Below are positions 17,401 to 26,591 of a DNA stretch of 64,000 bases, piece by piece. Every line of letters starts with the position of its first letter. Positions within the stretch are counted from its first letter, which is position 1. The stretch comes from Methylorubrum salsuginis (GTDB lineage Bacteria; Pseudomonadota; Alphaproteobacteria; Rhizobiales; Beijerinckiaceae): positions 124,001 to 188,000 of the forward strand of contig NZ_FOSV01000004.1 of the NCBI RefSeq assembly GCF_900114375.1. Reading direction: 5' to 3'. The notes beneath the pieces are model-generated. The model did not search any database, was not told where the DNA came from, and saw only the letters and a program-made list of their open reading frames with translations. The position numbers were made by a program, and so were the translations under genes.

Positions 17401-20041
17401 AAGTGATGACGCCATGGCGAACGTTCAAGGTCGTGACATCTTTGAACGTATTGGCAAACGACTCTTGAAGATAAAAGCCGTACCCGTCCCCGCCGAGCTT
17501 GTTATAGGCTCCATCGACCAGGAAGCCGCTGCCGGACATGTTGAATGTCGTCTGGAACTTGATCGGAACTGAATGTGAGTTGATCACGCTCACGTCGTTG
17601 AACTGCGAGTCCTGAACGCCGCGGAATTCGATTGTCGGGACGCTCAGCCAGTTGTTGTCGACATTGTCGAAGTAGTGCGGGTCGGGTGCCGCTCCGTCGG
17701 TGCGCACGGTGAAGCCGCCGATATCGAGGCCGCTCAGCATCGGCAGCGTCGAGAGCGTCGCCTTGCCGGCCGCGAAGGCGTAGGGAAGCTTGTGCGAGAG
17801 CGTCACCTCGTTGCCCGAGATCGCGGTTACCCGCACGAGCGCCTCGCGAAGCGTCAGTTTATCCTGATACGCCTCGGCACCGTGGACCCTGGCCCATTCC
17901 TGGTTCCCGGTCTCGGCGATATAGGCCTTGTCGTTGAGCTGGGATACGTAGACGACGTCACCGACCTTGATGCCGCCGGTCGAAGTGACCTTGATCGTGG
18001 TCGCGTCGATGGCGGTGCTCGCCGTAAAGGTGCCGACTGCGGTTCGCTCGCCCTTGGCATAGGCCAGGATCGCGCTTTCAGCTTCCGCCGACTTGATCGT
18101 GGAGTGGATGACAGTCTTTCCCGCGCCCGCACCCTTCAGGGTGACGTTGTCGTCGGTGATCGTGAGGCGGTGATCCCAGTAGTAGTCGCCAGCGGCGAGC
18201 TCGATCGTCACGCCGGCCCCCGCCCCGTCGATGAGAGCTTGCACGACCTCCACGCTCGTTCCGGCCGCGACCTTGAAGACCGTCGGGTCGCTATCGATGT
18301 AGATGAACTTGTTCTCGGAAAGCTGTGCCTTGGCGATGCCCTTCAAGGTGAGCGAGGCGTTTCCGACCGCGATCAAGACGCCCGCGCTCGTGTCGGTGAG
18401 CGTCATGTCCGCCATCGAGTGGACATCGGAGAAGGCGCGCAGGTCGATGCGCTCGAGGAGAGCGTCGAGCTCGAAGTCGGTGATCGTGGCGGAGCCGCCC
18501 GCCGTGAGTACATAGGTATCGCCCTCGGTCCCGCCCGTCACGGTGTCGGCACCGCCGGCCCCGAGGACGATCCGATCGAAACCCGCGCCGCCGACGATGG
18601 TGTCGCGGCCCGCGCCGCCGTCGAGCACGTCGTCGCCGTCCTCACCCTTCAGGATGTCATTGCCCCGCCCGCCGGAGATCGTGTCGCGGCCGCCGTCGCC
18701 GGCGAGCCTGTCGGCACCGCTGCCGCCGGTGATCGTGTCGGCCGCTTCCGCACCCTGGACGTTCCCGTTGACGCCGTCGGCAACAGTGACAACCTGCCCC
18801 TCGTAGCCGCGCAGGGTGACGAGGCCGGTCCCGTTCAGCACCACCTTGCCGGCGGCACCGACCGTCGACACGTCGAGTAGCATGGCGTTGCCGCCGTACT
18901 GAAGCTCCAGGACGTCCGTGGACGATTGTGAGACCGCGTGAGCATCGAGGCCGACGATGAGGCTCTGCGTCGCGGCGGTCATATCGACCGCCTCGATCGA
19001 GGTTGCCCCGTCGAAGCGGTCCGAATTCACGTTGAGCGAGGGCACCAGGAACGTAAGCGTATCGGTGCCGTTTCCACCGTTCATACGATCGGTCGATGCG
19101 AGCTTTGTCGCGGTCCCGTCCACGATGAACTGATCGTCGCCGTCTCCACCTTGGAACGCGTCGACGCCACTCGTCAGGTAGAAGGCCTGAGGCGGCGTCT
19201 GGCCGAAGAAGAGAAAGTCGGCCGCGCTCAGCTGACTCTGGGTGATGTTCTGCAGCATCAGCGTCGTCCCGGCGATGCCGACGGAGACGCCCCCAGGCAC
19301 GTCCTGCAGGGTCAGGTCGGCCATCCCTCGCACGGTTTCGAACGCCCGCAAGTCGATGCGCTCGACTCGCGACACTGCATCGAAATCGGAGATGGTGGCC
19401 GTTCCCCCGGCTTGCACCACGAACAGGTCCGCGTCGGCGCCGCCGGTCGCCTGATCGCCGGCTCCGAGGATGATCAGATCGGTCCCGGCGCCACCCGACA
19501 GCGTATCGATCCCGGCACCGCCCGACAGCGTGTCGGCGCCGTCCCCGCCCGACAGCCGGTCGTTGCCGCTTCCCCCCCGAATCACGTCGCCGCCGCCCGC
19601 CCCGGCCACGTTCCCGTTGACGCCGTCGGCAACGGTGACGACCTGCCCCTCGTAGCCGCGCAGGGTGACGAGGCCGGTCCCGTTCAGCACCACCTTGCCG
19701 GCGGCGCCGACCGTCGACACGTCGAGCAGCATGGTGTTGCCGCCGAAGCGCAGCTCCAGCTGGTCGCCATCCGCCTGGCCGACACTGCGCGCATCGAGTT
19801 CGACCGTCGTATCCGCCGTGCCCGCCGTCAGGTCGAGGGCCTCGATGGAGGTCAATCCTGCGAGCCGGGAGGCGGCAAGCCTGATCGTGTCGTAGCGGAT
19901 GGTCAGCGTGTCGTTGCCGCCCCCACCGTCGATGCGGTCGGCATCGGAAAGCTTCGTGAGGCTGCCATCGACCACGAACAGGTCGTCCTGGGCATCGCCG
20001 ACGAGGATGTCGGTCGCCGACGTGATGGTAAAGGTCGACAT
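14450..20041 (-). CDS. Giant RTX exoprotein with central beta-helix domain
   Basis: A 1,863-residue acidic protein with no signal peptide, exported presumably by a type I system. Residues 1-580 are two tandem units of about 283 residues, each starting with an RTX-like [10 protein letters not shown] stretch and sharing a nearly identical 46-residue core. Residues about 588-955 resemble a pectate-lyase-type right-handed beta-helix ([39 protein letters not shown]). Many GGxGxDxLxGG calcium-binding nonapeptides follow (about 958-1095 and 1290-1750). The C-terminus (about 1750-1863) resembles the serralysin M10 C-terminal domain and ends in DFIL, an Asp plus three hydrophobic residues as in type I secretion signals. 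No protease motif was seen. A polysaccharide-active or adhesive role is inferred. No hlyB/hlyD-type exporter is in the window. Confidence 0.88.
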   Translation of the reverse strand: MSTFTITSATDILVGDAQDDLFVVDGSLTKLSDADRIDGGGGNDTLTIRYDTIRLAASRLAGLTSIEALDLTAGTADTTVELDARSVGQADGDQLELRFGGNTMLLDVSTVGAAGKVVLNGTGLVTLRGYEGQVVTVADGVNGNVAGAGGGDVIRGGSGNDRLSGGDGADTLSGGAGIDTLSGGAGTDLIILGAGDQATGGADADLFVVQAGGTATISDFDAVSRVERIDLRAFETVRGMADLTLQDVPGGVSVGIAGTTLMLQNITQSQLSAADFLFFGQTPPQAFYLTSGVDAFQGGDGDDQFIVDGTATKLASTDRMNGGNGTDTLTFLVPSLNVNSDRFDGATSIEAVDMTAATQSLIVGLDAHAVSQSSTDVLELQYGGNAMLLDVSTVGAAGKVVLNGTGLVTLRGYEGQVVTVADGVNGNVQGAEAADTITGGSGADRLAGDGGRDTISGGRGNDILKGEDGDDVLDGGAGRDTIVGGAGFDRIVLGAGGADTVTGGTEGDTYVLTAGGSATITDFELDALLERIDLRAFSDVHSMADMTLTDTSAGVLIAVGNASLTLKGIAKAQLSENKFIYIDSDPTVFKVAAGTSVEVVQALIDGAGAGVTIELAAGDYYWDHRLTITDDNVTLKGAGAGKTVIHSTIKSAEAESAILAYAKGERTAVGTFTASTAIDATTIKVTSTGGIKVGDVVYVSQLNDKAYIAETGNQEWARVHGAEAYQDKLTLREALVRVTAISGNEVTLSHKLPYAFAAGKATLSTLPMLSGLDIGGFTVRTDGAAPDPHYFDNVDNNWLSVPTIEFRGVQDSQFNDVSVINSHSVPIKFQTTFNMSGSGFLVDGAYNKLGGDGYGFYLQESFANTFKDVTTLNVRHGVITSAASAEHYNTIEVTYTNRDVNFHGGPDSRNTILVKEMVLEYGPSGEQQWRAVSPGSPPEHPKSTIDANDVRFVRMTGGDRPDTVYGADGNAYLNGMDGNDILYGGRGNDTIIGGFASDLLSGGDGNDTIQGDSGVDTVLGGLGNDQISGGTENDILSGEGGNDRITGDAGDDTLNGGSGADILTGGLGSDRISTGAGSDRIERSFGEGNDIITDFTAGVGGDVLALNGLAIKSFAQLKLIQVNGGTILDLGNDGKITLSGVTAKALTTANFAFGTIGKATAILGGSGFSRIVGTDGNDTIELSRTYLSNKTPIYGGAGFDVVKLSGNVALDAATFDLRGVEALDLTAASTVRVVMNDTQIRQADTGVFGLRVGTKGEMILDAGIAAAGLTLAVEGTRLVKLTSNRDQTLTMTSTVGSQLLGGAKTDTVLGGAGADRFDGAGGNDVLSGGAGRDTLIGGLGDDNLVGGPAGDTLDGGDGLDFASYASSRTGVVASLANGTANTGDAAGDTYRSIEGLRGSAFNDTLRGDAGANVLMGGAGADRLEGGRGIDTASYAEAALGVVANLARPIGNTGEAAGDTYSSIENLIGSQFDDRLTGTAGDNLIDGQAGRNILAGGGGNDTFIGGIGTDRYVGGAGSDTVTYASATSGIVVSLSAPAGNTGLAKGDTFETVENLVGTAFADSLTGDAGNNVLDGGLGSDKLNGGLGDDTYYLDVATDSVTDSGGIDHVLVSFSYSLAGTSIENLTLLGLGNFSATGNASANTITGNAGANRIDGGVGADKMTGGLGDDVYWVDNTGDRVVEARNGGTDAVISKVSFSLDGTYIENLTLDGTANIDAVGSAAANIIRGNAGSNDIRGGRGADTLYAGNDNVTDIFHYVSAGDSGPSLAAADHILQFDVALTASYTKSDKIDLSAMDAGTAAGDQAFRYVNEFVSARSGQAQGQIMVKAVGTDAHVMIDIDGNKTTDMLIIVENTPSLTAWDFIL
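18759..18896. repeat. Intragenic direct repeat, copy 1
   Basis: This 138-bp segment matches 19608-19745 with five mismatches by my reading, at a spacing of 849 bp (283 codons). It encodes most of the [20 protein letters not shown] region of the RTX protein. The surrounding sequence of the two units is much more diverged. Confidence 0.85.
19608..19745. repeat. Intragenic direct repeat, copy 2
   Basis: The partner of 18759-18896 within the same gene: 138 bp with five differences. The identity is far above that of the flanks, which points to recent duplication or gene conversion. Confidence 0.85.
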
Positions 20042-20496
20042 CCTGAGTCTCCGAATCCTCCCCAGACGCTTGCCAGGGCGAGATTAACCGATCGTAATCG
20101 GCCGAGACCGCTCCACACGGCAAAGCGCCCCGACTGCCGAATCGCGCACGCGAAGCGCCCCCTTGCGGGCCTAGGAATTTTCCTTCGCGAAGAGGTCTGG
20201 TCGAGGCCACGGTGCTGGCAGCGCCCATCGGCAACCGGTGGAGCGTCGGATTGAGGCAGGCCTGAGGCCGTCGTCCTGGGCGCGGGCGACGGACGCACGC
20301 GGCGAAGCACCTGTCGCCTGAATGCCACGCCCGCGCCACGTTGCCGGTCCAGTCAGGGGCCCGCAGCCGCCCCGCGCTGCCCTCTCCCGCCAACGTCGCC
20401 GACGTAGGGAGCGAGGCATGACGCATTCCGATTCGACCGGTCGGAACGGTTCACGCTACCGTGTTTCGTCGCGGCCATTCCAGGGAGCATCTCCAC
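20042..20496. other. 455-bp divergent intergenic region
   Basis: It separates the RTX gene from the plus-strand exoprotein pair and must hold both promoters. I see no clear -35/-10 pair, no strong operator palindrome and no convincing small gene. Confidence 0.4.
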
Positions 20497-21681
20497 ATGA
20501 GTTGGACCGTTCGCCGCCTCGGCCTTCCCGCTCTTCTGCTGGCACTGGCCGTGACGGCCGATGGCGGTCGCGTCGCCGTCGCGAGGCCCCTGCCGGCTCC
20601 CCTCGCAGTGGAGGCCGGTGCGCCACACTTCGTCTCCGCAGCCGCGGAGCCGGATCGGGCCCAGCGCAGCTTCCAGGGGGTGCCGGCGGTGGCCTCGGTC
20701 GATGGCCGGCTCTGGGTGGCGTTCTATGGGGACGACCGGATCGCCGAGGAAGGGCCGGGCAATTTCATCGTCCTCAAGCGCTCGGACGACCGTGGTCGCA
20801 GCTGGAGCGAGGTCGGCTATGTCGTGACGGACGAGCCCGGCATGCGAGCCCTCGATCCGCAGCTCTGGCGCGATCCTGATGGCGCGTTGTGGCTTCTCTT
20901 CACGACGACGCGCGGCGTCTCCGATCTGCGCTACGGCGTCTATGCCCTGGTGATCGACAAGCCGGGCGGGGATCCGGATCCGAAGGCGATGGTGGTGCGG
21001 CGTCTCGCGGATGCCGGCATTCCCGGCCGCCCGGTTCTCATCGGGGGCCGGGTGCTCCTGCCCGTCGACCTGCGCGAGAGTCCACGCTCGCCCCTCTTCC
21101 CGAGCGGGACAGGGAAATGGATCTACCAACTCGACTACAAGCGTCGCAGTCTCACCCGCGTCGGCCGCATCCCCGACACGCCTGACGTCCTCTCCTTTCA
21201 GGAGACGTCTCTCGCCCCACTCAGCGACGGCTCGGTCCTCGCCATGTTCCGGACCCGCGAAGGTCAGTACGTCTCCCGCTCGGAGGGCACCGACCTGAAT
21301 CGCTGGTCGCCCCCGGAGCGTTGGGCGGCCTTGCCGCCTAATCCCGAGACGCGGGCCCGCCTCATCCCGCTGCCGGACGGCACCCTGGCCGTGGCCTTCA
21401 ACGACGATCCGAGGCGGCGCAAGCGGATGACGTTGGCTCTCTCCACCGACGGCGGCCGCACCCTCGCCAAGACACAGCTACTGACGGGGGGGGCGGCGAG
21501 CTACCCTGACCTCACCTTGGACGAGCACGGCACCCTGATTGCCGTCTGGGATACCGGGCGCGCAACGAAGCGGGAAATCGCTGGCGCGTTCGTCTCGGAA
21601 TCGGCCCTGTCGCAGGGGGCGGCCCGGCCCGAACGCTTCGTGGTCGATCGGCAGGGCGCGTCGGCGCCCGGGGAGGAGTGA
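20497..21681 (+). CDS. Exported sialidase-fold (BNR/Asp-box) protein
   Basis: A 394-residue secreted protein with a sialidase-type six-bladed propeller fold. The ATG at 20497 gives a good signal peptide (MSWTVRRLGLPALLLALAVTADG) and has AGGGAG nine bases upstream; a GTG 36 bases earlier is less likely. Asp-box motifs are visible: RSDDRGRSW and LSTDGGRTL (SxDxGxxW/T pattern). A WVAFYGDDR segment fits a propeller strand. Its stop overlaps the next gene by 4 bp. It probably binds or cleaves extracellular glycans; catalytic sialidase residues (arginine triad, Asp, Tyr/Glu) could not be assigned, so enzyme activity is uncertain. Confidence 0.8.
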   Translation: MSWTVRRLGLPALLLALAVTADGGRVAVARPLPAPLAVEAGAPHFVSAAAEPDRAQRSFQGVPAVASVDGRLWVAFYGDDRIAEEGPGNFIVLKRSDDRGRSWSEVGYVVTDEPGMRALDPQLWRDPDGALWLLFTTTRGVSDLRYGVYALVIDKPGGDPDPKAMVVRRLADAGIPGRPVLIGGRVLLPVDLRESPRSPLFPSGTGKWIYQLDYKRRSLTRVGRIPDTPDVLSFQETSLAPLSDGSVLAMFRTREGQYVSRSEGTDLNRWSPPERWAALPPNPETRARLIPLPDGTLAVAFNDDPRRRKRMTLALSTDGGRTLAKTQLLTGGAASYPDLTLDEHGTLIAVWDTGRATKREIAGAFVSESALSQGAARPERFVVDRQGASAPGEE

Positions 21682-23075
21682 TGCGCGCAACCACTTCGAC
21701 ATGGCGGCGGGGCGGCCCGCTCCGGGGAGCCGCGCTCTTGCTTGGCGCGCTCGCCTTGCAGGCGGGCGGGGCGGCTGCGAACGAGTGCCGGACCGCGGAG
21801 AGCCGGGACGGGGCGGTCGAGATGGACCCGACCTGGGCCGGGACGACCGTCGGCTACGCCGCCCTGCAGCGCGGCGGGATCGTCTATTTCGGCTACTACG
21901 ATGCGGAACGCCGCCTGACGGTCGCCTCCCTCGATCCGCGGTCCCGGCGCCTGTGCGTGCGGACCCTCGATGCGGTCTTCGGCGGATGGGACAGTCACAA
22001 TGGGATCGTGATGGCGTTCGATTCGGGCGGGCGCCTGCACGTCGCCGGCAACATGCATGGGACCGGGCTGATCTATGCGCGCGCCAGCGAGCCCGACGAC
22101 GTGGCCTCGCTGCGCCCGGCCGGGATGGTCGGGACGGACGAGGCCCGTGTCACCTATCCCCGCTTCGTGCGGGGCGACGACGGGAACCTGCTGTTCGTCT
22201 ACCGTTCCGGCGCGAGCGGTCGCGGCGAGTGGATCGTCAACCGCTGGGCGGACGGTCGGTGGGCGCGCGTCTCCGCGCAGCCGGTCTTCGCGGCGAACTG
22301 GCAGGGCCGGCCCGTCAGCGCCTATCCGAGCCCCTTCGTCGCGGACGAGCGGGGCGTGTTCCACGTCGCAATCGTCTGGCGCCACACCGGCGACGCGGCG
22401 ACGAACTTCGCCGTAAGCTACGCGGCGACCCGCGACTTCCAGACCTGGCGGGGTGCGGACGGGCGCCGGCTCACGGCGCCGCTCACCCCCGACACGGCCG
22501 ACTCCATCGAGCGGCGCGGCGAAGGCCAGGGCCTGCTCAACGCCCCCATCGCCGCAGCCGACGAGCGCGGCCAGCCGATGGTGGCCTACACGCGGTACGG
22601 CCCGGGTGGGAACAACGCCGTGTTCCTGGCGAAGCCCGAGGGGAGCGGATGGACGACGCACCTCCTCGTCGAGTCGGATCGGCGCGTACCGATCGAGGGG
22701 ACGGGGACGCTGCCCGACGTCCCGCGACTGCGCGAACTGGACCCGGACGAGGGCACGATCCTCGTCGCCTTCCCCGGTCGGGCGGCCTTCCGTTACGGCT
22801 TCGATCCGGTCACGCTCGAGCCGCGCGGTTCGGCGGTGCGCGCCCGGGCGGCGGACAGCCGACCGAGCCCGGCGCGCCCGATCCCCGGCCTGGGCCGAAG
22901 CGCCCTGCGCCGTGTGCCCGTCCTCGACGCCGCAAGCGGCCAGCGCCTGCCCGGCCGATTCGAATTCTTTGCGCAGGCCGGAAACGGGGATCGTCCGGTC
23001 GCCTGCACGGCCGACGCGCCGAAAGCCTGCGATCCGCCTCCCTCGCCAGTCTACTTCGTTCAGGGCGGCCATTGA
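21678..23075 (+). CDS. Exported BNR-repeat (BNR_4-like) protein
   Basis: A 465-residue protein with a signal peptide (residues about 1-34, ALLLGALALQAGGAAA). The body is a propeller-like sequence resembling the BNR_4 family (DSHNGIVMAFDSGGRLHVAGNMHG, VTYPRFVRGDDGNLLFVYRSG, GLLNAPIAAADERGQPMVAY). Families of this type are found among secreted polysaccharide lyase- and sialidase-like proteins. It starts with ATGA overlapping the previous stop and has GGAGG just upstream, so the two are translated together. The paired genes, divergent from a beta-helix RTX protein, suggest one extracellular glycan-related function (inference). Confidence 0.8.
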   Translation: MMRATTSTWRRGGPLRGAALLLGALALQAGGAAANECRTAESRDGAVEMDPTWAGTTVGYAALQRGGIVYFGYYDAERRLTVASLDPRSRRLCVRTLDAVFGGWDSHNGIVMAFDSGGRLHVAGNMHGTGLIYARASEPDDVASLRPAGMVGTDEARVTYPRFVRGDDGNLLFVYRSGASGRGEWIVNRWADGRWARVSAQPVFAANWQGRPVSAYPSPFVADERGVFHVAIVWRHTGDAATNFAVSYAATRDFQTWRGADGRRLTAPLTPDTADSIERRGEGQGLLNAPIAAADERGQPMVAYTRYGPGGNNAVFLAKPEGSGWTTHLLVESDRRVPIEGTGTLPDVPRLRELDPDEGTILVAFPGRAAFRYGFDPVTLEPRGSAVRARAADSRPSPARPIPGLGRSALRRVPVLDAASGQRLPGRFEFFAQAGNGDRPVACTADAPKACDPPPSPVYFVQGGH

Positions 23076-23277
23076 CGATAATTTTGGTCGCTATCGAGTG
23101 TATATTTCTGTGGGGAGATGAACTTTGCGGGTTTTCGACCCGCGACAATGCTTTTAAATGCGTGGGCATGAAACCAAAATAGGGAATTTTATTCGCATTT
23201 AGTCAAGATATGTATCGCGACATGCCTGTTTTATATTTGTAAAAGCTGATAATATTTTGCGAAGCTACGGCCGGGCT
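23076..23277. other. AT-rich patch
   Basis: About 200 bp that is far richer in A/T than anything around it, with runs such as AATTTTATTC, TTTTATATTTG and GATAATATTTTG. It follows the BNR gene and ends where the RTX remnant begins. It contains one GC hairpin (23127-23143). It could be a scar of mobile DNA, a foreign segment or an unusual regulatory region. No gene is visible in it. Confidence 0.6.
23127..23143 (+). terminator. Hairpin downstream of the BNR gene pair
   Basis: GCGGGT-TTTCG-ACCCGC, a 6-bp stem about 50 bp past the stop at 23075, followed by GACAATGCTTTT. The T run is displaced, so efficiency is doubtful. Confidence 0.4.
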
Positions 23278-23680
23278 GTCGAGTCCGGCCAGCTGTTCGG
23301 CAAATCGGGCGACGACTCCCTGTACGGGGCGGGGCCACGACACGATGAACGGCGGCGCCCGCGCCGACACCTTCGTGTTCGCCAATTTCGGGGATAGCAC
23401 CCTGCATCACGCTGGCCGCGACCTCATCAAGGACTTCCACCACGAGCAGCACGACCGCATCGATCTGCGCAGCATCGACGCCGACACTCATCACGGCGGC
23501 AACCAAGCGTTCCACTTCATCGGCGACCACGCCTTCGGCCGCCATGCTGGCGAAGTGCGCGCCGCCTTCTCGGGCGCCGACACGGTGCTCAGCGGCGACG
23601 TGAACAGCGATGGCAAGGCCGATTTCGCCATCACACTGAAGGGCCGCATCACCTTCCACGACGGCGACATGCTGCTCTGA
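23278..23680 (+). pseudogene. Truncated, frameshifted RTX C-terminus
   Basis: The intact frame from the ATG at 23345 encodes 111 residues that match the C-terminal region of RTX/serralysin-like proteins: NGGARADTFVFANFG, KDFHHEQHDRIDLRSIDAD, and a terminus in GDMLL, an Asp-plus-hydrophobic end of the type I signal kind. Just upstream another frame reads FGKSGDDSLYG, an RTX nonapeptide. Joining it to GHDTMNGG needs a one-base shift in the G-rich run at about 23326-23335. Homology stops at about 23278 against the AT-rich patch. I read it as the tail of a decayed RTX gene, perhaps a relative of the gene at 14450. The 111-residue frame could still be expressed. Confidence 0.65.
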
Positions 23681-24027
23681 GCGCTGGCTTCCCAGGTCTC
23701 TCGGACCTCTGCGAAACGCGAATGGCCGTCCGGACTCGGCATCCGGGCGGCCGTCGCGCTTGGCCGGCTGAGATCCGGCGGCGATCCCATCGCGACAGGT
23801 CCTTGTCAGATTGGCGTGCCAAACTTGGTTCCTTAGGCATGTTGCGACGGCGCGGTGACCGGTGCGTTGCAGGCCGGTGCGGTAGACCAAGGGGTGGGGG
23901 GCTGCGGTCGGGTCGGGCGATGGCTCTCGCCGACGAGAAGGGACCGTGACGTCTCCCTCAGGCTGCCTCTCGTCCCTGTGCGCCGGGCCGATGAGCCGAA
24001 AGAACGGCCCGGGGGCGAGGCCCGGTC
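23681..24027. other. 347-bp region without a gene
   Basis: Apart from the hairpin at 23724-23752 nothing is recognisable here. A 75-codon open frame on the plus strand (23722-23949) is Arg/Gly-rich and lacks a ribosome binding site or domain. Confidence 0.4.
23724..23752. terminator. Hairpin after the RTX remnant
   Basis: GGCCGTCCGGA, CTCGGCA loop, TCCGGGCGGCC: an 11-bp stem with one mismatch, 44 bp past the stop at 23680. There is no T tract. Confidence 0.5.
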
Positions 24028-25143
24028 TCAGGCGTCGCCCAGGACCACGGAGACGGCGCGCCGTCCGGCGTCCCGCTCGGATTTCGCTCGGTAGCAGGCC
24101 TCGTCCGCCTGAACGAGCAGCGCTTCGACATCGTCCGGCTTGCGGGCCGCCGCGGCGTGGCCGACGCTCGCCCCGATCGTCACCGTCGCGTCCGGGAGGG
24201 CGAACGGTTCGCGCAGGCGCGCGTCGATCCGCCGGGCCAGGGCCGCGACCGCCTCCGGCCCCCGCGGGCCGGGCAGCAGCACGGCGAACTCGTCGCCCCC
24301 CATCCGGACCACGGTCGCCTCGGCCGGGACGAGCGCGGCGAGGCGTTCGGCGACCATCGTCAGGAGCACATCGCCCGCGGCGTGGCCGTAGCGGTCGTTC
24401 ACCGGCTTGAAGCCGTCGAGGTCGAGGCACAGCACCGCCACGGGCGCTTCGGCGTCGATGGCCCGGAACGCCGCGCGCAGGCCGATCCGGTTGGCGAGCC
24501 CCGTCAGCGCGTCCCGCTGGGCGAGGCGCGCCATCTTCAGGCGCATGTCGACATGCCAGACCGCATTGCGGTGCACGTGGCGGACGCTGTCGAAGCCGCC
24601 CAGCAGGAATACGAAGAAGGCCGCCGCGGTGATGTGATGGGGCGGATCGTTCCACGACGCCACGGCGGCGATGGGCGGCAGCGCGGCCATGAGCAGGGTC
24701 GGAATAGCGATCCAGGGCCGGATGCCGACCCGGACGACGATGCCCGAGCAATAGCCGAACATCAGGCCCGTCGCGAGCATCTGAAGATGCAGATCGTGCA
24801 GCCGGAACATCGACGCGGCGCTGACGCCGACCGACAATGCGACGATGGTGGCCAGGACTGCATGGGCCCGCTCCCAGGGACGCGGATCGTCCTGATCGAG
24901 GGCATCCCGGGTCGTGCGTCGCGCCTGGAATCGCATCAGGACGATCCGAGCCACCGAGGCCGCACCGCCGCACAGGGCCGTGACGAGGAAGAGGCGCAGC
25001 CCGGTCTGGAGATACGTGTAGACGGCGATCCCGACGAGCGTGCAGCCCATGATCGAGGTCGGCACCGTCGAATACGCGAGGTCGGCGACGAGCGCGGCGC
25101 GGACCGCCCCGCTCTCGATCCTGCTGTCCCGGCGGCTCTGCAC
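24028..25143 (-). CDS. Membrane-bound diguanylate cyclase (GGDEF)
   Basis: Makes the second messenger cyclic di-GMP from two GTP. In 371 residues, the N-terminal half (about 25-190) carries roughly five to six hydrophobic helices and is probably the sensor. The GGDEF domain spans about 205-365, beginning DALTGLANRIGLRAAF, with LDLDGFKPVNDRYGHAAGD and the intact catalytic motif RMGGDEFAVLLPG at about 276-288. No RxxD inhibitory site is present five residues before GGDEF, so product inhibition of the classic type is unlikely. No EAL domain. It has no obvious operon partner. Confidence 0.9.
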   Translation of the reverse strand: MQSRRDSRIESGAVRAALVADLAYSTVPTSIMGCTLVGIAVYTYLQTGLRLFLVTALCGGAASVARIVLMRFQARRTTRDALDQDDPRPWERAHAVLATIVALSVGVSAASMFRLHDLHLQMLATGLMFGYCSGIVVRVGIRPWIAIPTLLMAALPPIAAVASWNDPPHHITAAAFFVFLLGGFDSVRHVHRNAVWHVDMRLKMARLAQRDALTGLANRIGLRAAFRAIDAEAPVAVLCLDLDGFKPVNDRYGHAAGDVLLTMVAERLAALVPAEATVVRMGGDEFAVLLPGPRGPEAVAALARRIDARLREPFALPDATVTIGASVGHAAAARKPDDVEALLVQADEACYRAKSERDAGRRAVSVVLGDA

Positions 25144-25301
25144 GTCGGCCCTCCTGCGGCCGTCGCGGCCGCGGAGGATTTTGTCACGAAGGCGTTACCG
25201 AGACACTGATGCGGGCCGCCTCAAATCTGGTCGCGGGGGCCGCGCGGTGCCCGCTCTTTCGTCTTGACTTGACGAGGCGCGGCCCCTCCGCAGACGCCGC
25301 C

Positions 25302-26591
25302 TCAACTCAGGACGCCCGCCCGCCGCCCGAGCCACAGCGTGGCCGCGGCGCCCGCGAACATCGCCGCTCCGAACACCCAGCCTGAGACCGCCCCGGCCAT
25401 GATGCCCGACAGCAGCGTGCCGACGCTGCAGCCCAGACCGGTCATCGCGCCCCAGCCGAGGAGCAGGCCGCCGCTCAGGCCCCGAACGACCTGTCCCGGC
25501 TTCGGCCAGGCCGGGCGGAATTGGCCGGCCACCAGCGCCGCGGCGAAGGCGGCCAGCACGAGGCCGCCCACGAACAGGCCGTTGGGCGTGAGCAGGGCCT
25601 CTCGCACAGCCGTGGCGCAGCCGCGAAACGTGTCGAGGCCTTCCAGCCGCTCCGGCAGCAGCCCGAGGGCGCCGGCCGCCTGCCGGGTGCGTCCCCCGAT
25701 CTCGGCGGTGACGCCGAGCGGGCCGACCCGGAGATAGCTGAGCGTGCCGATGGCCCCGACCGCCAGCCCGCCGAGCCAGACCGGCCAGCGCGCGACGAAG
25801 GCGGCGTGCAGCGGATCGGGCCGCGAGGCCGGCTGCGGCGCGGGCAGGCGGCGCAGCAGCGGCCAGGCCAGCGCCGCGATGAGCGCCAGCGAGAGCCCGA
25901 GGGTGCCGGCATATCCCAGATGGCGCGGCAGCCACAGCACCGGAGCCTCCGAGAGGCTGGCGAGGTAGAGCGGGTTCCAGGTCAGGAAGCCGAGCCCGAA
26001 GCCGAGGCCCGTGCCCAGCAGCGCGAACGGCGCCATCGGCGAGCCCTCGCCGAGGCGGTAGAGGTGGGCGCTGATGCAGGAGCCCGACAGGGCCATGCCG
26101 GCCCCGAAACTGAGCCCGGCCAGCACCAGCACCGGCCCCACGGGGCCGATATGCGCGTCCGGCGCCAGCCGCGTGCCCGACGGGTCGGGCATCCAGGCGC
26201 CGAGCACCACCGCATAGCCGGCAATTCCCGTGGCGAGCGCCGCCAGGATGCCGAGCATCCCGCGGGGATCGCCGAGCACGAGGAAGTCGCGCCACTGGCA
26301 ATAGAAGCAGAAGCGGCTGCGCTGGAGCACGAGGCCGAACAGGGCGCCGAAGACGAGGGAAAGGGCGAGCCGGGTGCCGCCCGCCTCGCCGGAGAGCCGC
26401 CACGCCCCGGCGGCGAGCCCGGCGGCGACGAGGGCGGCGATTGTTGCGCGCAGAGGGAGGCCGCGCGACGCCGGGACAGGTGCCGGCCTGCTTAGGGCCG
26501 GCACGACCCCGGCCCCGCTCAGGCGCCGGGCCGGCTTGGCTGCGAAACCGACGGAGCCGATCGGCTCCGCCAGAGCGTCGTATCGGCTCAC
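25302..26591 (-). CDS. YeeE/YedE-family sulfur-compound transporter
   Basis: An integral membrane protein of the YeeE/YedE (TsuA-like) family; characterised members import thiosulfate. The 429-residue protein starts with GTG at 26591, overlapping the rhodanese stop (GTGA). It has about nine to ten hydrophobic helices and the family cysteine motifs: SRFCFYCQWRDF (about residue 91), SGSCISAHLYRLGEGS and GLGCSVGTLLSG. Coupled translation with a thiosulfate sulfurtransferase supports handling of thiosulfate or another sulfane-sulfur compound. The same frame stays open upstream to 27416, but that part is antisense-like Arg-rich sequence inside the rhodanese gene and is not a fusion. Confidence 0.87.
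   Translation of the reverse strand: MSRYDALAEPIGSVGFAAKPARRLSGAGVVPALSRPAPVPASRGLPLRATIAALVAAGLAAGAWRLSGEAGGTRLALSLVFGALFGLVLQRSRFCFYCQWRDFLVLGDPRGMLGILAALATGIAGYAVVLGAWMPDPSGTRLAPDAHIGPVGPVLVLAGLSFGAGMALSGSCISAHLYRLGEGSPMAPFALLGTGLGFGLGFLTWNPLYLASLSEAPVLWLPRHLGYAGTLGLSLALIAALAWPLLRRLPAPQPASRPDPLHAAFVARWPVWLGGLAVGAIGTLSYLRVGPLGVTAEIGGRTRQAAGALGLLPERLEGLDTFRGCATAVREALLTPNGLFVGGLVLAAFAAALVAGQFRPAWPKPGQVVRGLSGGLLLGWGAMTGLGCSVGTLLSGIMAGAVSGWVFGAAMFAGAAATLWLGRRAGVLS

Noticed and set aside
14450..20041. Tandem GGxGxD repeats as a possible CRISPR or satellite array
   Set aside because: Repeat units are protein-level RTX nonapeptides with variable DNA and no regular spacers.
23345..23680. Intact small stand-alone gene
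   Set aside because: Upstream RTX-type sequence in another frame shows it is the end of a longer broken gene, although the fragment itself is open.
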